From Druceiella hillmani (Eukaryota > Arthropoda > Insecta > Lepidoptera > Hepialidae), in assembly GCA_039881145.1 (NCBI GenBank), contig JAYKKI010000074.1:11597501-11661500 (forward strand): DNA of 64,000 bases, in the 5' to 3' direction. How positions within the stretch are numbered: position 1 is the first letter of the stretch; each line of letters begins with the position of its first letter. The notes under the pieces were generated by a model, which saw only the letters and a program-made list of their open reading frames with translations, did no database searches and was not told where the DNA came from. Below, piece after piece: positions 45,940 to 59,789 of the stretch. The position numbers and the translations under genes are program-made.

Positions 45940-48900
45940 TAATAATTTTTTTGCTTTATAGTGCGATTTCTAAAAACCTGCATTATTTTGTTTTTTTTTA
46001 AGCTATTGATTTATTTTTACTTTTTTCGTCTCACATTTTTATTTGAGGACTGATTTTTTCTTAACTCAATAAATATAATTTATTATACTATCACCGGTTC
46101 TTGCAAAATTATTATGTCACCGGTTGTGTGCAAAATTTCAAATAAATTGGAAGTCTGCAAGTGAATGAAAATTTAATTGAAAAATTCTGTTATTTTCCCT
46201 TAACCGTGAAACTTTTCTTTTTAGTTATAAATAATCATTACATTTACATTAGAATTACATACAACTGCCAAGTTTTATAATAATACAACAATTAGAAGTG
46301 CATGAAATTTGGTTTCGCAGATTCCATTAAAAAATTACTTGCAGGCCGACAGAAAAGCGTGGTAAAAAACGTAACGTTAACTTAATACTCTATATGGTTT
46401 TTCTTTCTCAATTTATTGCCTTGCGTCTGGAAAAAGCCAATCTGTACGAGAATATCAGATTACATTTGTATTTCGTTTTTCATTATTTGAATTTCTCAGG
46501 CAAAATGTTAGCGTAAAGGCGACGCGCTGTGATTAGGAAATTTCCAATATTTGTCGAGGATATGTTACTTTTTACCATTATGTAATTTTTCTTTTCTCTC
46601 TGCCTTTGAATTTTTTCAAAGTGATTATACATTTCTTACGAAATATTTTCCTTCTTCTGTGTTAGTCCGTTTCATCGTCTATCTTTGTTTTATGACAATT
46701 GAAACATTTAAACGAACAATTGGGACCAAATTCCTCTAGAGAAAACTTCCATCAAAATGAGTCGATACATGAATTTTACTAATAAAATGGGACTGAGTAA
46801 CAATTAAATACTAAATCAAACAACCTCACAAATATAGTAAGTCACAAATATGGTTGGATAATTTTGCTTTACGAGTAACACACTTATACGAGTTATGGCA
46901 AAAATGAGTAACTTCTAAAACTTGAGCTGTTAAACAAAGTAACCGTAGCGACGACATTAACCTAGCAATCATACTGGTCTACTTCACATACGTGGCCTGT
47001 CAATAACTTTTTGACGTATGAAAAAACGACAAATTTTTGACTTTAACTCCGGAAACATTTATCTGTTGGTACTATAACATCTCTATACAAGTACGAATAG
47101 CCTACAATTTTTTCGGTTCCAATTCAATTAATTTTTCACATTTAAATTTTTGGCATAAGTCTAAATTTTTCCGTGGCATAACTCAAGAGCAGATGTCTCA
47201 GGTCAAAGACTGGTCGTTTTGTATGTTTCGTTAAGCACAGTCAAAAAATTAATTCCTTAGACGATCGGATACTCTTCAGATCTTATGAGTCACACATAAG
47301 TAAGGGCGTACATACATTCCTACAGACCTCGAAGTATACCAACAAACTTCGGTGTGATCCTTGTTTTTTCACAAATATTTCCTTTGAAAATACATTTACT
47401 CTTTTATCTTCCTTCGTAGATCCTTACGTAATAATCTCATCATTTTGACGAAAGTGCAAACAAATCACAGTGTACATAGCATGTGAAAATGTCTTCCCAT
47501 ATTGCTGGAATTATATTTCTATTGTCATTTCGGTTCATTATTACGCGTGTTAAATAATTGTGCTTCAGCCTATATTTGCACTGATTATAAACAGACACCA
47601 TAAATTATATTTTTATTATGGATAGCTAATATCAACATATTTAATTAAACTATGGGCTAAAATTTTATTAGAAAAGAGAAGTTAAATTTTTCGATAGCTC
47701 GATTTTAAACTTTCTGTTCGCAATTTATTTTTAGTCCAATCGGAATAGAATGAAACTAGATGCCGTCTGCAGGCAATGGTCATACCGGAATGGCAAATGA
47801 AGTACTCAAATATTTTTTTAAGATTTATGTATCTAATGGGTTAGTATTTGAAAGAACGATTTATGAGGATCACGAAAATATATTTGCTTAAAAAATTATT
47901 GCCCCATCTTTACGTTCATCTACAAAATTACGAAATTAAAAATTATCAAAAAACAATGTTACTACATATTTTCCTATAGTTTATTGGGAAACGATGACTC
48001 TTAATCTCAGGTTTCTTGAAAAATTTACAGTAATTATTAACACGGAGAAAAATAATACTAACATTTGTGTACAATCTAAAATTCGTAGAGATGCAATATA
48101 TACTTAAATATTCATATATTATATGCCTAAGTATATAGGAAACCCTAGTGGTGCGAGTTTTGATAGTACTTTCTCTTCGTAATAGTCGAAGTATCAATCG
48201 AACTCATTATATATTATAGATCGTTATGCATCGTTTGTGTTTACTATCTTTGTAAATGAACAGCCTTATGTCCAGCGACGACCTTAAACTTCATACTGGA
48301 GTGTCGTGCGTTATCTATTGTCGGTGCCTAAAGCTTCCTAAAGTTACAGACGTATTCGTGATCCTATTGGTTACAATTATAATATTGTTACTAGCTTATT
48401 GCATTGCCAGGTTAAAGCCATGGATTTGGAAGTAAGATTCAACACACAATCTTTCAAAATTATGTTGTTGAAATATCCTGCTCGTCTTTTCTTTGTGTCG
48501 GAAGTGTTCTGCAAAATGCACGTGGTCTTATAATGTCATCATCTAATTCACTTCCATATCAGTTTGCAGGAAGATGGAGTCACTGTGCATTATATGGGCT
48601 ACTAGAAAAAATAAGAATTGTTACATGTTTGAATGAATTGGCTACTTTCCTGTCTCTGATAAATATTTGAGAGTCTGTGAGGGTAAACTGTTCGCCGCAC
48701 TTCCATCTCGAACCGATCATATCTAATTACACAATTGCGCTTTAGTATGGATCTTATAAAGTGTTTCGTCACGGACATACAGTACTGTGATATATGCGCC
48801 ATAAATCAGAATGTATTCTACTCTGACTGTGTTCAATTCTTATTATTCCGTAAGATTCGTCCTTTGTATTTGATTGTTGTATATTTTCTTTTATCATTAC

Positions 48901-50430
48901 GAATTGGAAGTTGAAAAGTATCGATAAATGTACAATTAATAATTTAAAAGATTAAATATACCAAATCCAAATGGGAGTATTTGCGGTTATTTACTTTTAC
49001 CATGCTTCTATTAGACTACAATTTCTTCGGAACTAGCATAATAATTTAGGCAATTAAAGTGGGTTATCTAGAATGACGGGCTTTTTCTATGGCTATCAAA
49101 TAGGTTGGTAATAAAATCTGAAAGCTACGTCTGTAAAATCTGAAAGATAAGGCTACGCCCGTTTCTGTGTAACTGTTATTAATAAAAAAAGACTTGAGTG
49201 TCATAATCTGTTGTGAAGTTACTAATAAAATTGACATGTGAATTGTATTCAGCTTGACAGAAATTACTCACCGTGGTTTTCTTCTTCAGATCATGTTTGA
49301 AGACACCAAAGATTAACACAATAAACTCGGAACAAGGAACAAGGAAGGCTCAGAGCGGTCATTGGTAAATTGACAATAGGACAGATGAGAATAAAAGGAC
49401 AAATTGACATTTAAGGCGACGTGATGTTAAAATGACACAAAGTCAAAAAAAGGAAGAAACTTTGGCAAATACATTTTAAAATGTACCAAAATTATGATGC
49501 AATTGAGTAAAATGGGAATTTCTGGAAAACGCAATGATCTCATGAATGATTACTATTATAACGCTCTCAGTAAATTAATATAAAGTGATTATCATTTTTA
49601 TTTAAACCTTTTGTATATTTTCAAAAATCTTGACTAATTAACTCCTATATAATGTTGCTTCTAGACGAAATGTATTCATACACCTTTGTTATAAAATTAT
49701 TAAAATATGCTAATATCTTTAATGTGGATGTAAATTTATGACTATTTTTTTAATAAGGATATTACATTGCGTTTTTAAGAACTGTGCATTTCAAGAGGTA
49801 TAAATAGAATTTATATAGGTAAAGAGAGATATAAGATTGGAAGTTAAGATTTCTGAAAAAATGTAAAATTATGCTAGGATCATCTAAATATCACCACTGT
49901 GCTTAGTGATATGTGTTTGTATCTTCTTTTATAAATTAAACAAATATTTTTATAAAGCTTATTTATGGTGTGGTGCACTAGTGAAAGTTTTGATGTCAGA
50001 ACGATTTTTTATATTTGGAAATGAGCAATTTAAAAAGTAAATAAATAAAGATTGCTAAAAGCATTACTAAAATAGAAATTCGACTTTAGCCACAATTTAT
50101 ATTGGTAATCTGTATGTTTTTCTTATATACCTACATTATTTTGTTTAATCGGTTTATAGTGTATTTTGACTATAATTATATATTTTTATTATACATGTGA
50201 AAATTTTAGCATATAAATATTCCCAATAAAGATAACAAGCTTGTGAAAATATAATGAAATCGTAGGTCTCACATCAACAATTTCAAGAAATTAGTTGGAC
50301 CTTGAATTATGCCTTTGTTTCTATTTACGTTTGCCTTTATTTGCATAAATGCACATATGAATATTTTGCGTGTTTGATTAATAAATTAATCGATTCAAGT
50401 TGCTTTATTTATTTAATTTTTTTTTAATTA
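45940..50430. other. AT-rich non-coding stretch
   Basis: No gene supported. A less AT-biased interval at 48240-48800 was translated in all frames; a weak LQEDGVTVHY resemblance to the catalytic block of a Tc1/mariner transposase near 48567 was not strong enough to call. Confidence 0.45.
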
Positions 50431-50431
50431 C

Positions 50432-50468
50432 GTTTATATATATATATTTGTCATATATATATATAAAC
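50432..50468. repeat. 16-bp TA-rich hairpin
   Basis: Arms 50432-50447 and 50453-50468 are complementary, with GTTT and AAAC ends and a 5-base loop. It is a palindromic variant of the local TA repeats. Confidence 0.7.
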
Positions 50469-51599
50469 AATTAGTGTATGTTGTCTAGCCTCATCTCAAT
50501 TTTGATACATGCAAAATTTCACTCTTTAATGGGAATTTTCAAAATAGGATAGTACTTTAAATTTTGAGGAATGGGATTTTAAATAAGCTGCATTTTATAA
50601 ATATCATTAATTAATATAATAATGTAAAAAAATGGTATAATCAGTTAATTTTGATGAGAAATTGTCGAGATCCGCTAAAATAATGAAAATCATCTTAATC
50701 TCATTTGAATTTACAAAAGTTTTGCCTAAAAATATTCTCAAACTTTACTTCCTGATATTTGTAATATAACAGATTTCAAAACCTACATCAGGTGGAAATT
50801 ATCGATACGATATTATTATCGATATGCAGTGCATACTTAAAATAAAAATAATCGATACATGATTTTTTATTGACAGTTTCCCTCTCGCAAAACGATAACA
50901 GCAAACTTGCCAATAAATTTCCGTGAAAACGTGTGATGTCATTTTGTAAACACTTGTGAAATACTTACTCCTGTAGACACGTGTATACTTGGATGAGTGA
51001 AGAATAATACAAAGGTACAAAAAAAATCAAAGAGAAAGCCGAATCACCGAGAAGTAGAGGAAAAATATTTGTATTCACTATATTGAAAAATCTTCATCGC
51101 CCTCTTTTTTCTTTTCACGCGACGATTTCCTCAATCGTGTTCTGCGGCTATTTCTTTTCATTAGAAATATTCTTGACCAAACGCTTACGCAGCAGCGCTT
51201 TCATGACAGGAATTGATAATTGAATATTTAACAGAATTTTCCTTTTTTAATTACATTTTTGTATTTTGTCATTGGATGGATATAAAATTCCTTTTGAGAA
51301 AAACATTTCGTGAATATTGCTACTTTTATGAAATAAGAGTTTGATTCAAAATTAAAATGGCTACCATATGTCTCTAATAAAGAGAAAGGCATTTTTTTCA
51401 TTATTTTATTTTAAACCTTACAAATTTTGTGAATTACTGGTCGAATTCCGAATCAAAATAACATTTTTACTAATGTATTCTACATTAGTGAAATGAATGA
51501 CTTTGAAAACGAGAACAGACTTTTATAGAATCATTTATATGAAAATTAGACACGTTTTTGTTACAACCCGTATATTTAATAAATTATTTAATAATTAAA

Positions 51600-51638
51600 A
51601 ATACATTTTTCACATATTTGAAACGTGAAAAATGTATT
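51600..51638. repeat. 14-bp hairpin
   Basis: Arms 51600-51613 and 51625-51638 are exact complements around an 11-base loop. Function unknown. Confidence 0.7.
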
Positions 51639-51850
51639 CTTCTTTCGAGGAAGCCGTAGCTTTTACAGTGCGTTTTCCAAAAACAGTTGAAATTTTGAAT
51701 ATAGTTCTTTAATATTGTCTACTCAGTTTTACGCAAAAATCATCTCTACAAATAATTATACATGTTCTCTTTTACAAATGTGTGCCAGTCTTTTGTTTTT
51801 ATTTTTTTGGTTTTACCTTGAAAGTCAATATGAACTCGAGAGATCGATCG

Positions 51851-51915
51851 GTAGGTTACATTTCGTTTTCGCAAGATATTTTAATTATATCGTGCGAAAA
51901 CAAAATGTAACCTAC
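51851..51915. repeat. 29-bp-arm stem-loop with two mismatches
   Basis: Arms 51851-51879 and 51887-51915 pair at 27 of 29 positions around a 7-base loop. The size and presence of mismatches are compatible with either a small foldback element or a microRNA-like precursor. The short loop favours a foldback. Confidence 0.85.
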
Positions 51916-53019
51916 GCAAATTTCTCTTAGAGTCTTAGAAAAGGCCAATTTTTATTATGGATAAAACGATGGAAATAACTAGGGTCGATGCGATGACCAA
52001 TAAATTTTAAATAATGGTAACACTTTTCATCTTTCATTGTTGAATAACATCACAACTCACACTTTTATTTGCTTATAATTAAGCAACATTAGGGTTTTTG
52101 TATTTTCGGGGTTCGCAAGCTAAGCTAGGAATATTTCTGCCCACCCATTTTTCAGTGTGCTGTATTTCAATTATTCCCTAATTTTCGAACCTGTTGGCAG
52201 ATGGATTAAAAAAGAAATTAACCTCTCCCCACCCTCCCATAAAGTGAGAAGAAAGTTAAATAATTTTTTACCTCCTCCATCAAGTAGGAGTTAGAGAGGT
52301 CTCTCAAAAATGAATGAAACATCCGTGAGCACAAAGTAATTTTAATGCTTAAGTCATAAGATATTTGCGTTTAAATTCATTAACAAGTCCCCCTCTCGTT
52401 CGATAATTTAAGTACTGTTGTTAGAAAATAGTAAGTACAGAAATATAAATTGTAAAGCATTTTCAAAGAAAATTATGAGGAAGAATATTTAAAAAACGTT
52501 TTCAGGAAAGATAAGAAGATAAGATTGTGTTTATTTTTATATCGGTTCGTAAATGTTTAAAAATAATTTATTCTATGATTTTTATCATTATGAGACAGCC
52601 ATTGTGAAATAATATTTTGCGTGTATTACATGAATATAAAAAGGGATGAAAAAATAAGCGAAATTAAAAAAAATATGCCCGAATGCCGGCTAAAATTGAA
52701 TTGGTTAATTCGACTATTAACTTAATGAATTTAAAAAAAAACTAATCTAGATATATTTCAGAACTAATATTACAGTTAATTAGTCAGTTGACTTTATAGA
52801 GTTGGTTGTGGTATGTTATTTCTCAAACGGTTAATAAAACAACGTAACTAAAAGCTCCAGCAAACTTTATTAGCAGGGAGCTCATGAAGAAGCAACCATA
52901 CGTAAATACGGAATTATTAAAAATTGTTTTGTATTAAGCTATAGGACGGGCAAGAGAGATGGCAAATATTTTTCTGCCGCGATAGATGTGAGGAAAGAGT
53001 TCCCACGCTATTTACCGCT

Positions 53020-53211
53020 TCATCGACTGTAAACAATCATCTTGATTGGCACTTTGACCACACTGATGACGGCCCACTTTTTCTTTACGTGTTGAGCCGT
53101 TTTGCGCCAAGTTGATATTGTGGCCAGTTCGTAGTTGATCACGGTGTTACTGGGGAGCTTTTGTAGCACATCGCCCAACTTGTTAATTAGTTTGAAATAA
53201 AGAAAATAATC
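53020..53211 (-). other. coding-looking open frame, unidentified
   Basis: The minus frame from 53211 to TGA at 53020-53022 has 63 codons without a stop. It has no ATG near its start; the only Met lies close to the end. It reads through LINKLGDVLQKLPSNT, INYELATISTWRK and HVKKKWAVISVVK, with mixed third positions and a composition much less AT-rich than flanks. It looks like an exon piece or a fragment of an old open reading frame. No family is recognised. Balanced composition continues to about 52880, beyond the stop. A retropseudogene or transposon fragment is possible. Confidence 0.35.
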
Positions 53212-53219
53212 TTATTCGT

Positions 53220-55570
53220 CAAATAAACCGATTATGGAAATACCAATTTGGATAGTATTATAAGTTAACCGAACGCTGTTGGGACATGCAAAAAATGGGA
53301 AGAACGAAGCTTTGAATTAGGTTCGAAATAATTTCCAAAATATGGTAATGGTTTAATTTAATCTCCCTTTTTCATACATTTTTTGATTAAATATGAAAAA
53401 AAATTTTTTACTTATTTATCTCGGTCATAATAAAATAATATTTGAATGAAATTGTAATTGTGTCAAACAATTGTAGATAGGCTAAAACACCCAAATTTCC
53501 ATGTCAAATTATTATGTGACTGTGAGTTATTTAAAATATTATTTAAAAAAATTACTTATTCCGGGGAGATGCTATAGAGAAGGACTGGACCATTTTTGTA
53601 AATTCTGTTTTTTTATTCTTTTTTGTGTTTTGTTAGCACGTGAATAACATAAAAATTGCTGGACGGATGGAGTTACTATTTCATTGGTTAGAACTTAAGG
53701 ATGAACATGAGATATCATTCAGAGGGACACTAATTCAAGAAAACGGAAAAAAAAATTCTTTTTCATCAAGTAAAATTATTATGCATTAGGTAAATGTTTA
53801 CTGTGTTGTTTAAAGTCGAGAAAAAAGTATTGAAAAATAATACAATGTCAAGAGTTATTGAAATTTTCAGATTGCAAATGTAGAATCACGGGGTGTAAGT
53901 TCTCAGCGTTTGTAGATATTTTGAAATATTTGTTGTCTGGATGCGATAATACGAAGAAACAAAAAAATGGAGCTTGTTTTGGTCAAATTTTACATAAAAA
54001 ATAAGATATTTAAAAAACGATTACTTTATAAAAGACATGTCAACTCGCTTGCAAGAACAAATAAATAAGAAGGGGGCATTTTAACAATAATTCACAAAAT
54101 TGTTTTGATTGTCATCAAAATGTTGCATTTTTTTTGTGATATTAAATTAATTTAAAAAAAATTTAAACGATAACTGTCAACCGATAGTTAATTTTATGAG
54201 ACAAATACATGCTTTATGAGATAATTACGTGTTTTATGAATATTATCTACAAACTGTGCCTACAAATTCGTTTACATGTAATTAGGAAAAAAAATTTTTT
54301 TTCTTTTGTGTTACCCCTGGGTATATAATATTAAGATATCAAATTTTACTTTATAGATAATGAAGTTTCAGGAACAGTGTCTTAGTTTTTGAAATCCTTC
54401 TTTGTAACTCTTAAAATATCATCACCATGAAGTTTGATTTTTTAATTTTTATGCTTTACTATAATAAAAACTACTTAAATCATTCAGAATTAATCAAATC
54501 ATCCCCGTAAGTCCTGAAAACGAAATTGCGGGAAAGACTAGTAACATAGAGTTATTTAATTATATGACAGTAGCACTCAAAAAATGACTCATATAATAGT
54601 TGCACAATGAATCAGGTTAAAATTTTGTGTTATAGTTATCGTTCGTTTTAATCCATTTCACTTCGGTAACAGGGCATAGTAATTAAAAGTATTTTTATCA
54701 GTTACTTCCATAATTCTTACCATATCGTGGTGATTTTTTATGGAAAATAAAATAAAATAATTAGCTTTACGGACGAGCCATGGATTAGTTGGGTTTTATA
54801 GAATATATCACAGAAAGTTTTTGGGTAATTTATGTATATAGCTATTATAGTTGTGGAATAAAATAGGAACAATACAACAATAAAAAGTCGTTTTTTTTTA
54901 TTTAGAGCCATCAAGTTCATTTAAACTGTGACATGTTTCCCTGCATATGCTTAATTATTAATTATGTGTTACATAGATTTGCAAACGCTAACCCATATAT
55001 TAAGTAATTCTTATGTCTCGCGACTTCCAACGCATTTGTTTAAATGCCAAGAAACTATGTCCTGCATCTATAAAACGGCAAGTTTTAAGCGTCGTTCTTG
55101 TTCACTCCAGGATTCTATTCAACTATTTAATGTTCCTGCTTGCTCTTGGAAGGAACATGGAAATTTTTGGTATGTTTATTATACAGCAATATAACATGGA
55201 ATATATTTTTTATTCATACAAGTGAATGTGTTCATCAAAGTAAATATACTTGAAGCTTCTGTAAAAACCTGTATTCTTTTGTAGAAATCGCAGATTTGAT
55301 AATTTTTTTTCTGAAACGTATTATAATTTTATATAACGTATTATAATTATATATAATTTTCATAAAATTCCTTAACAATTTCGATTTAGTTTGACTCACA
55401 GAATCACCTGTATGGATAATAGACAGGTTCTTGGTAAGTAAGAGAAGGAGCCCCCAAAAATTTCAAATTTTCATATCGAGTTGTAAATCTACAAATTACA
55501 TTTCTCGTTCGCCGTCTTGAATTGACGGCTCGTTATGTTAGCTGTTGCTCTAATGCACATACAGGTACAA
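53220..55570. other. AT-rich non-coding stretch
   Basis: Includes an AACGTATTATAATT direct repeat at about 55314-55355. Overlapping 70-76-codon plus frames at 54964-55225 show no known domain. Confidence 0.45.
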
Positions 55571-55574
55571 ATAA

Positions 55575-55575
<1 letters not shown>

Positions 55576-55612
<37 letters not shown>

Positions 55613-55621
55613 GTACATATA

Positions 55622-55710
<89 letters not shown>

Positions 55711-55714
55711 ATAT
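55576..55714. repeat. compound (TA)n(GT)n microsatellite
   Basis: About 115 bases of TA repeat with ACGTAC and ACAT interruptions, ending in ten GT dinucleotides (about 55691-55710). The Tyr-Ile open frame across it is an artefact. Confidence 0.97.
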
Positions 55715-55719
55715 TTAAG

Positions 55720-57300
55720 CCTTTTAATTGTACATTATATTTTAAGATCGTTATATATTAACAACTTCTTGACGAGTGTAGGCCTCCTCCATCTCTCTCC
55801 ATATTTTCTTGTCTTGGTCTGTTATTATCCAGTCGGTACTTATCATCGCATACAGTGCTAGTAGTCGCATAAGTTTCTATGATCGAGATAAATTTCAGAT
55901 TTAATGTGAAAATTCGTTCTGAGACTGCAATGAAATTTTGTATGTTTTATTTAAGTTGTTTTTTCAATAGAAATCCCACGCCGTGGAGGCCTTCTGTTTC
56001 ACCATATTAGCAGAATATGTGTTCGTTATCTATTGTTATTTTGTAGCCTTTTCTGGTGGCTGCTTTGAATTTTAAAGTTTGCTGTTAGATAATAGGAATC
56101 GCGCGTTGTATGTACAGATGTAGAGTAGGCTGAGTGGAGGGTTATGGTCGTTAGACCCCGCGGTGACTGGCTATGTTGGGGCTTGTGTGGAGAGGTTGCT
56201 TTATGTCAAATCTTTACATTTAGGTGCGGTAGTGTAAAAGTTCTTATACCTGGTTCGGGTTTTAAGCTATGCACTGTCTTAGTATATGATAAATGTAGAA
56301 AGTCACTTCACTAGTCCTATTTTTTTTGTTTCTTAAATGTTTTTGTTTATGCACTTTGATGACAGGCAGAACTTAAAGTGTAGCCAGCACTATTTTTGTA
56401 GTATATTAGTATAGGTATGTATTTTCCATCTTTACTTTTACACTTTGTCTTTGAATTTTGTTATTATACACATTTTTAAATACAAGTTAACATTTATATC
56501 TCTATAGGCGACCATCATATTGATAATAGCTGTTGGTACTCCACAATGTGACAGAAAATCATATAAATATTCGATAATGTTTGTTTGCGCAAAAAAAAAA
56601 CATGATTTTATAAGCACCTTTTAAGGTTAATATATATTGATAGTAAAAATAGATCGCTTAGGAAATAAACTCTCATTCACGGTATTTTTATAATAAAATA
56701 GTTATGATTTTAATTTAAATCAAATAGAAATATATTAAGCACAAATTGAACGTTGATTTCATAGGCATTTAAACGCATAAATGTTATAAATGTAAATAGT
56801 ATTTCTAGTAAACTATTTATGAAATCATATTTTTCGGAGCGTTATGTTACCTACTATATCATTCTCAAGCGCATATTTAAAAAAATTGTATTACTATACC
56901 TAGAAATAAAAAAAAGTGATTTGATAATTTTTCACTTTATATGCACTACGAGACGTCCCGTTTTGCCGACTTCCAAGATTGTTGATTGATTGGAAGTACC
57001 CTATAAATATAGGTGATCATTTTGGCTAATGTACAAATAAAAAGAGCTTTAACGGCCCATATTTTTTCGTCGCGTGACCTCAAAATAATTGAAATATAAA
57101 GCAATGTGAGGGGGTTTCAGTATCTGAAATTATTTTTACTTGATATCTCAAGCCGTTTGTGAGACGTTAAAGAAAAATGGCTATGGCTGACATCGTTTAG
57201 TTAGTGGATGGAAAACCAAATGGTCCAATAACGGTTTAATTTCTTTCATTCGAAGGGACGGAATCCTAAAAGAGACACGTGGTATGATAGCCACCAGATA
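55720..57300. other. AT-rich stretch, moderately balanced near 56.0-56.3 kb
   Basis: No gene recognised. The interval 55980-56280 is less AT-biased but its translations give no known motif. Confidence 0.4.
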
Positions 57301-57309
57301 CCTAGAGAA

Positions 57310-57700
57310 GAATTAAGAGTGAAGTAGGAATTCATAACAGCAGCCTCGGAAGGGGCCGTAAATATTAATCAGCCGCGCAATAATCGATGGCGCCCCGAGT
57401 TCCGACTCATTGGCAAGTGGCTCACGTCTGCCTGGAGGATGCCATAAATCTCGCTCACGTAATTGCAGCCGAGCCGCTGCTCCCCAGCTAACGACAATCA
57501 AACCGTGAGGCAAACACTCCGCCCGCCCGCCTTTTAAATTCACGCCGAAACATGTTTCAATGTAAATGTTTATGCTAGGCTTTGTGGCTGCCGCTTTTTA
57601 AGCGGATTAGGTATCTGTACTGGGAATTAACGGTACTGGAAATTACACCCGCCCGGAGCGTTCGCGGTGCGGGGATCTTTCATTTCCCTGTTTCTCTCTA
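57310..57700. promoter_or_regulatory. best candidate conserved regulatory element
   Basis: The most GC-rich long block of the window, sharply bounded and free of simple repeats. It includes AATATTAATCAGCCGCG, AATAATCGATGG, GCCATAAATC, CACGTAATTGC and CAATCAAACCGTGAGG. These resemble homeodomain, Abd-B/Cdx, TCF and Runt words. The block ends with a CCGCTTTTTAAGCGG hairpin near 57591. A 76-codon minus frame (57313-57543) overlaps it but has no recognised domain. Enhancer or CpG-rich first-exon identity is inference; alignment to related insects is needed. Confidence 0.4.
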
Positions 57701-57704
57701 ATGT

Positions 57705-59395
57705 GACGGTGCTTTCTCTGAAATCAACCTCTTCTTAATTTTTGTTTCATTGGTATTCCTTTATTTTGTCGCTTCCTGAGATATATCGAAATGGTGTTTC
57801 AAATTAAATTTTGTCTAAACGAATCACAATTTTATTTCACTTAATTGGTTTCAACCTCATAGTGTCCAAAGTTTTATAATTATATTAAGAACATTTTGCA
57901 AGTACGTTCTTCGTATGAAGATCTAAAATCATGTGTAGTAAAGAAAAACAATTTATATATCTTTTCATGCATGTAAAGTGGAAGGGAGAATATTTTTCGT
58001 TCACTCTATTGAAAAGGATATCGTTGCACAGATTTTTCAGAATGAAGTTGAAGTTCTATTCACGTATAACATAACCTATGTTTTATATAATGTAACCTAT
58101 CTTTTCAGAAGCAGCTTGATTTAGAAACTAGATATTTGGCATAAAATGAAATATATTTTAATAGCTAGTGTTTAAAAATATTCGTTTTAAAATATTAGGA
58201 GACGGCTGTGGGCAAATTGATTTTACGTTATTTTTTAATTATATATGTAGTGTGGATTATAGTTTTAAAAGACTAATTATAAGAGGGAAGTATTTTTCGT
58301 AATTTTATGTATAGAAATATAGGAAACAATTTGCAAAAGTTCTAAAATTACTTAATCTGACATCATGAAATTCACGGCTTTTTTGAACCTGATAGTTTAT
58401 TTCCATTTTGTAAGCTCTGTCTGTGAAATATTAAGAATTGAAATGACAAACAATTTGCCTCGCCCATTCTCTTTTTTCAATCGTCAGTCTAAAAATCTGA
58501 AAATAATATAAATTCTAATTAATTAAAAAATTAATCATTTCTAGAGATTTATAAATACGAAACCCTGTTTTATGCGTGACTAAAGTTGAATCATGAATAT
58601 ATAAATATGAAGGACATGGAGAATAATTGTAACTTTCAACAATTAAATGAATATGGCCTAAGACTAAGTTTATTGTTTTTTTGTTGCTATGAAGCAGAAT
58701 AAATATTGCACATGACCTATTAAAACCCTTGGTATCGTCTGTGATACTTGGTGATATTATTTGTTTTTGCCTCATCTATGAGTTTAGATGTGAACTGTAA
58801 CGATTTTATCTTCATCTCAAGGTGCCACAACCTGTTCAAATGTACATTTTAAATAAATTTTTGTCATATGCTATTTTAAAATTTTATCGATAACAACATG
58901 CAGATAATCAGTTATAAGATTCTTGATAATATTAGATTCGTGTGTCAAAATACTATTTGTTCATCTTAAATAAAATAATGTAGAGGGCAAATATAAAAGT
59001 ATTTTTAAGGGAAAGAAAAGTATTTGATTACAGCATTTTCGGAGAAAATAAACTTTATAGTTAATTGCACGCTCACACGGAATGGCCATGTATCATGTGT
59101 CAAATTATCATAGTTCTTCCCGATAGCCGAACAAAAACTTAACCCCAATGGAGCGAGGGCAAAACACTTCATCTACATTTTTATCCCCAGCAAAAAGCGT
59201 AAAATATACCACTTATTCTTGCATGGTTAGATGCGAGATGACAAAACATATTGCTCTCCAGTCAATATATGATGCCTTCGTTGGAATCAGTCGTAATTTT
59301 AATATCGATCCCAAGTCTTCTAAATTGAGATTTCACTCTCTTTATTTGGAAACGAATTAAGTTAAATGGTAAAATTTTGTTAGGTTCCTCTAACC
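57705..59395. other. AT-rich non-coding stretch
   Basis: Open frames of 86 codons (58515-58775 minus) and 70 codons (59148-59360 plus) have no known domain. Nothing else seen. Confidence 0.45.
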
Positions 59396-59398
59396 TCT

Positions 59399-59785
59399 GT
59401 AATGAATATGAAAGTTGTGTGAACATTATTACATATACTTAGTTTTTTGGTGTATTTCGAGGTTAATTTATTCGTTATTTCATTTATTCATATAATGAAA
59501 TTACTGAGAATATTCCTCTTCCTTATTCTTAAACGCAAGAAGAAAAATGAAACAATTACATGTTAAACATTTTTTAAGTTTCGATAATTTTTGTAATAAA
59601 TATAAAAGTTTGTTAAGCATCATTATATATACTTATTTTGTTGGTGCATTTTATAATGAATTTATCCTTTGTTTAATTTATTGATATAATGATATTAATT
59701 ATTTCAATGAGTTTCTTTTTGTTTCTTTTTTTTATATGTAGGAAGAAAATGAAACAAAAGTGGTTAGAAATTAAAATATTTTTAA
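59399..59785. repeat. diverged tandem repeat, about 194-bp period
   Basis: Copy one (59399-59592) and copy two (59593-59785) share blocks in the same order: TAAT.AATAT.AAAGTT, ATTA.ATATACTTA, TTGGTG.ATTT, TTTATTCATATAATGA-like and AAGAA.AAATGAAACAA. Identity is moderate, indicating an old duplication or two units of a satellite-like family. Confidence 0.75.
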
Positions 59786-59789
59786 GTTT

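Noticed and set aside
48560..48800. Possible Tc1/mariner catalytic block (LQEDGVTVHY) on the plus strand
   Set aside because: Only ten residues resemble the FQQDGA.AHY motif; downstream and upstream translations give no further transposase motif.
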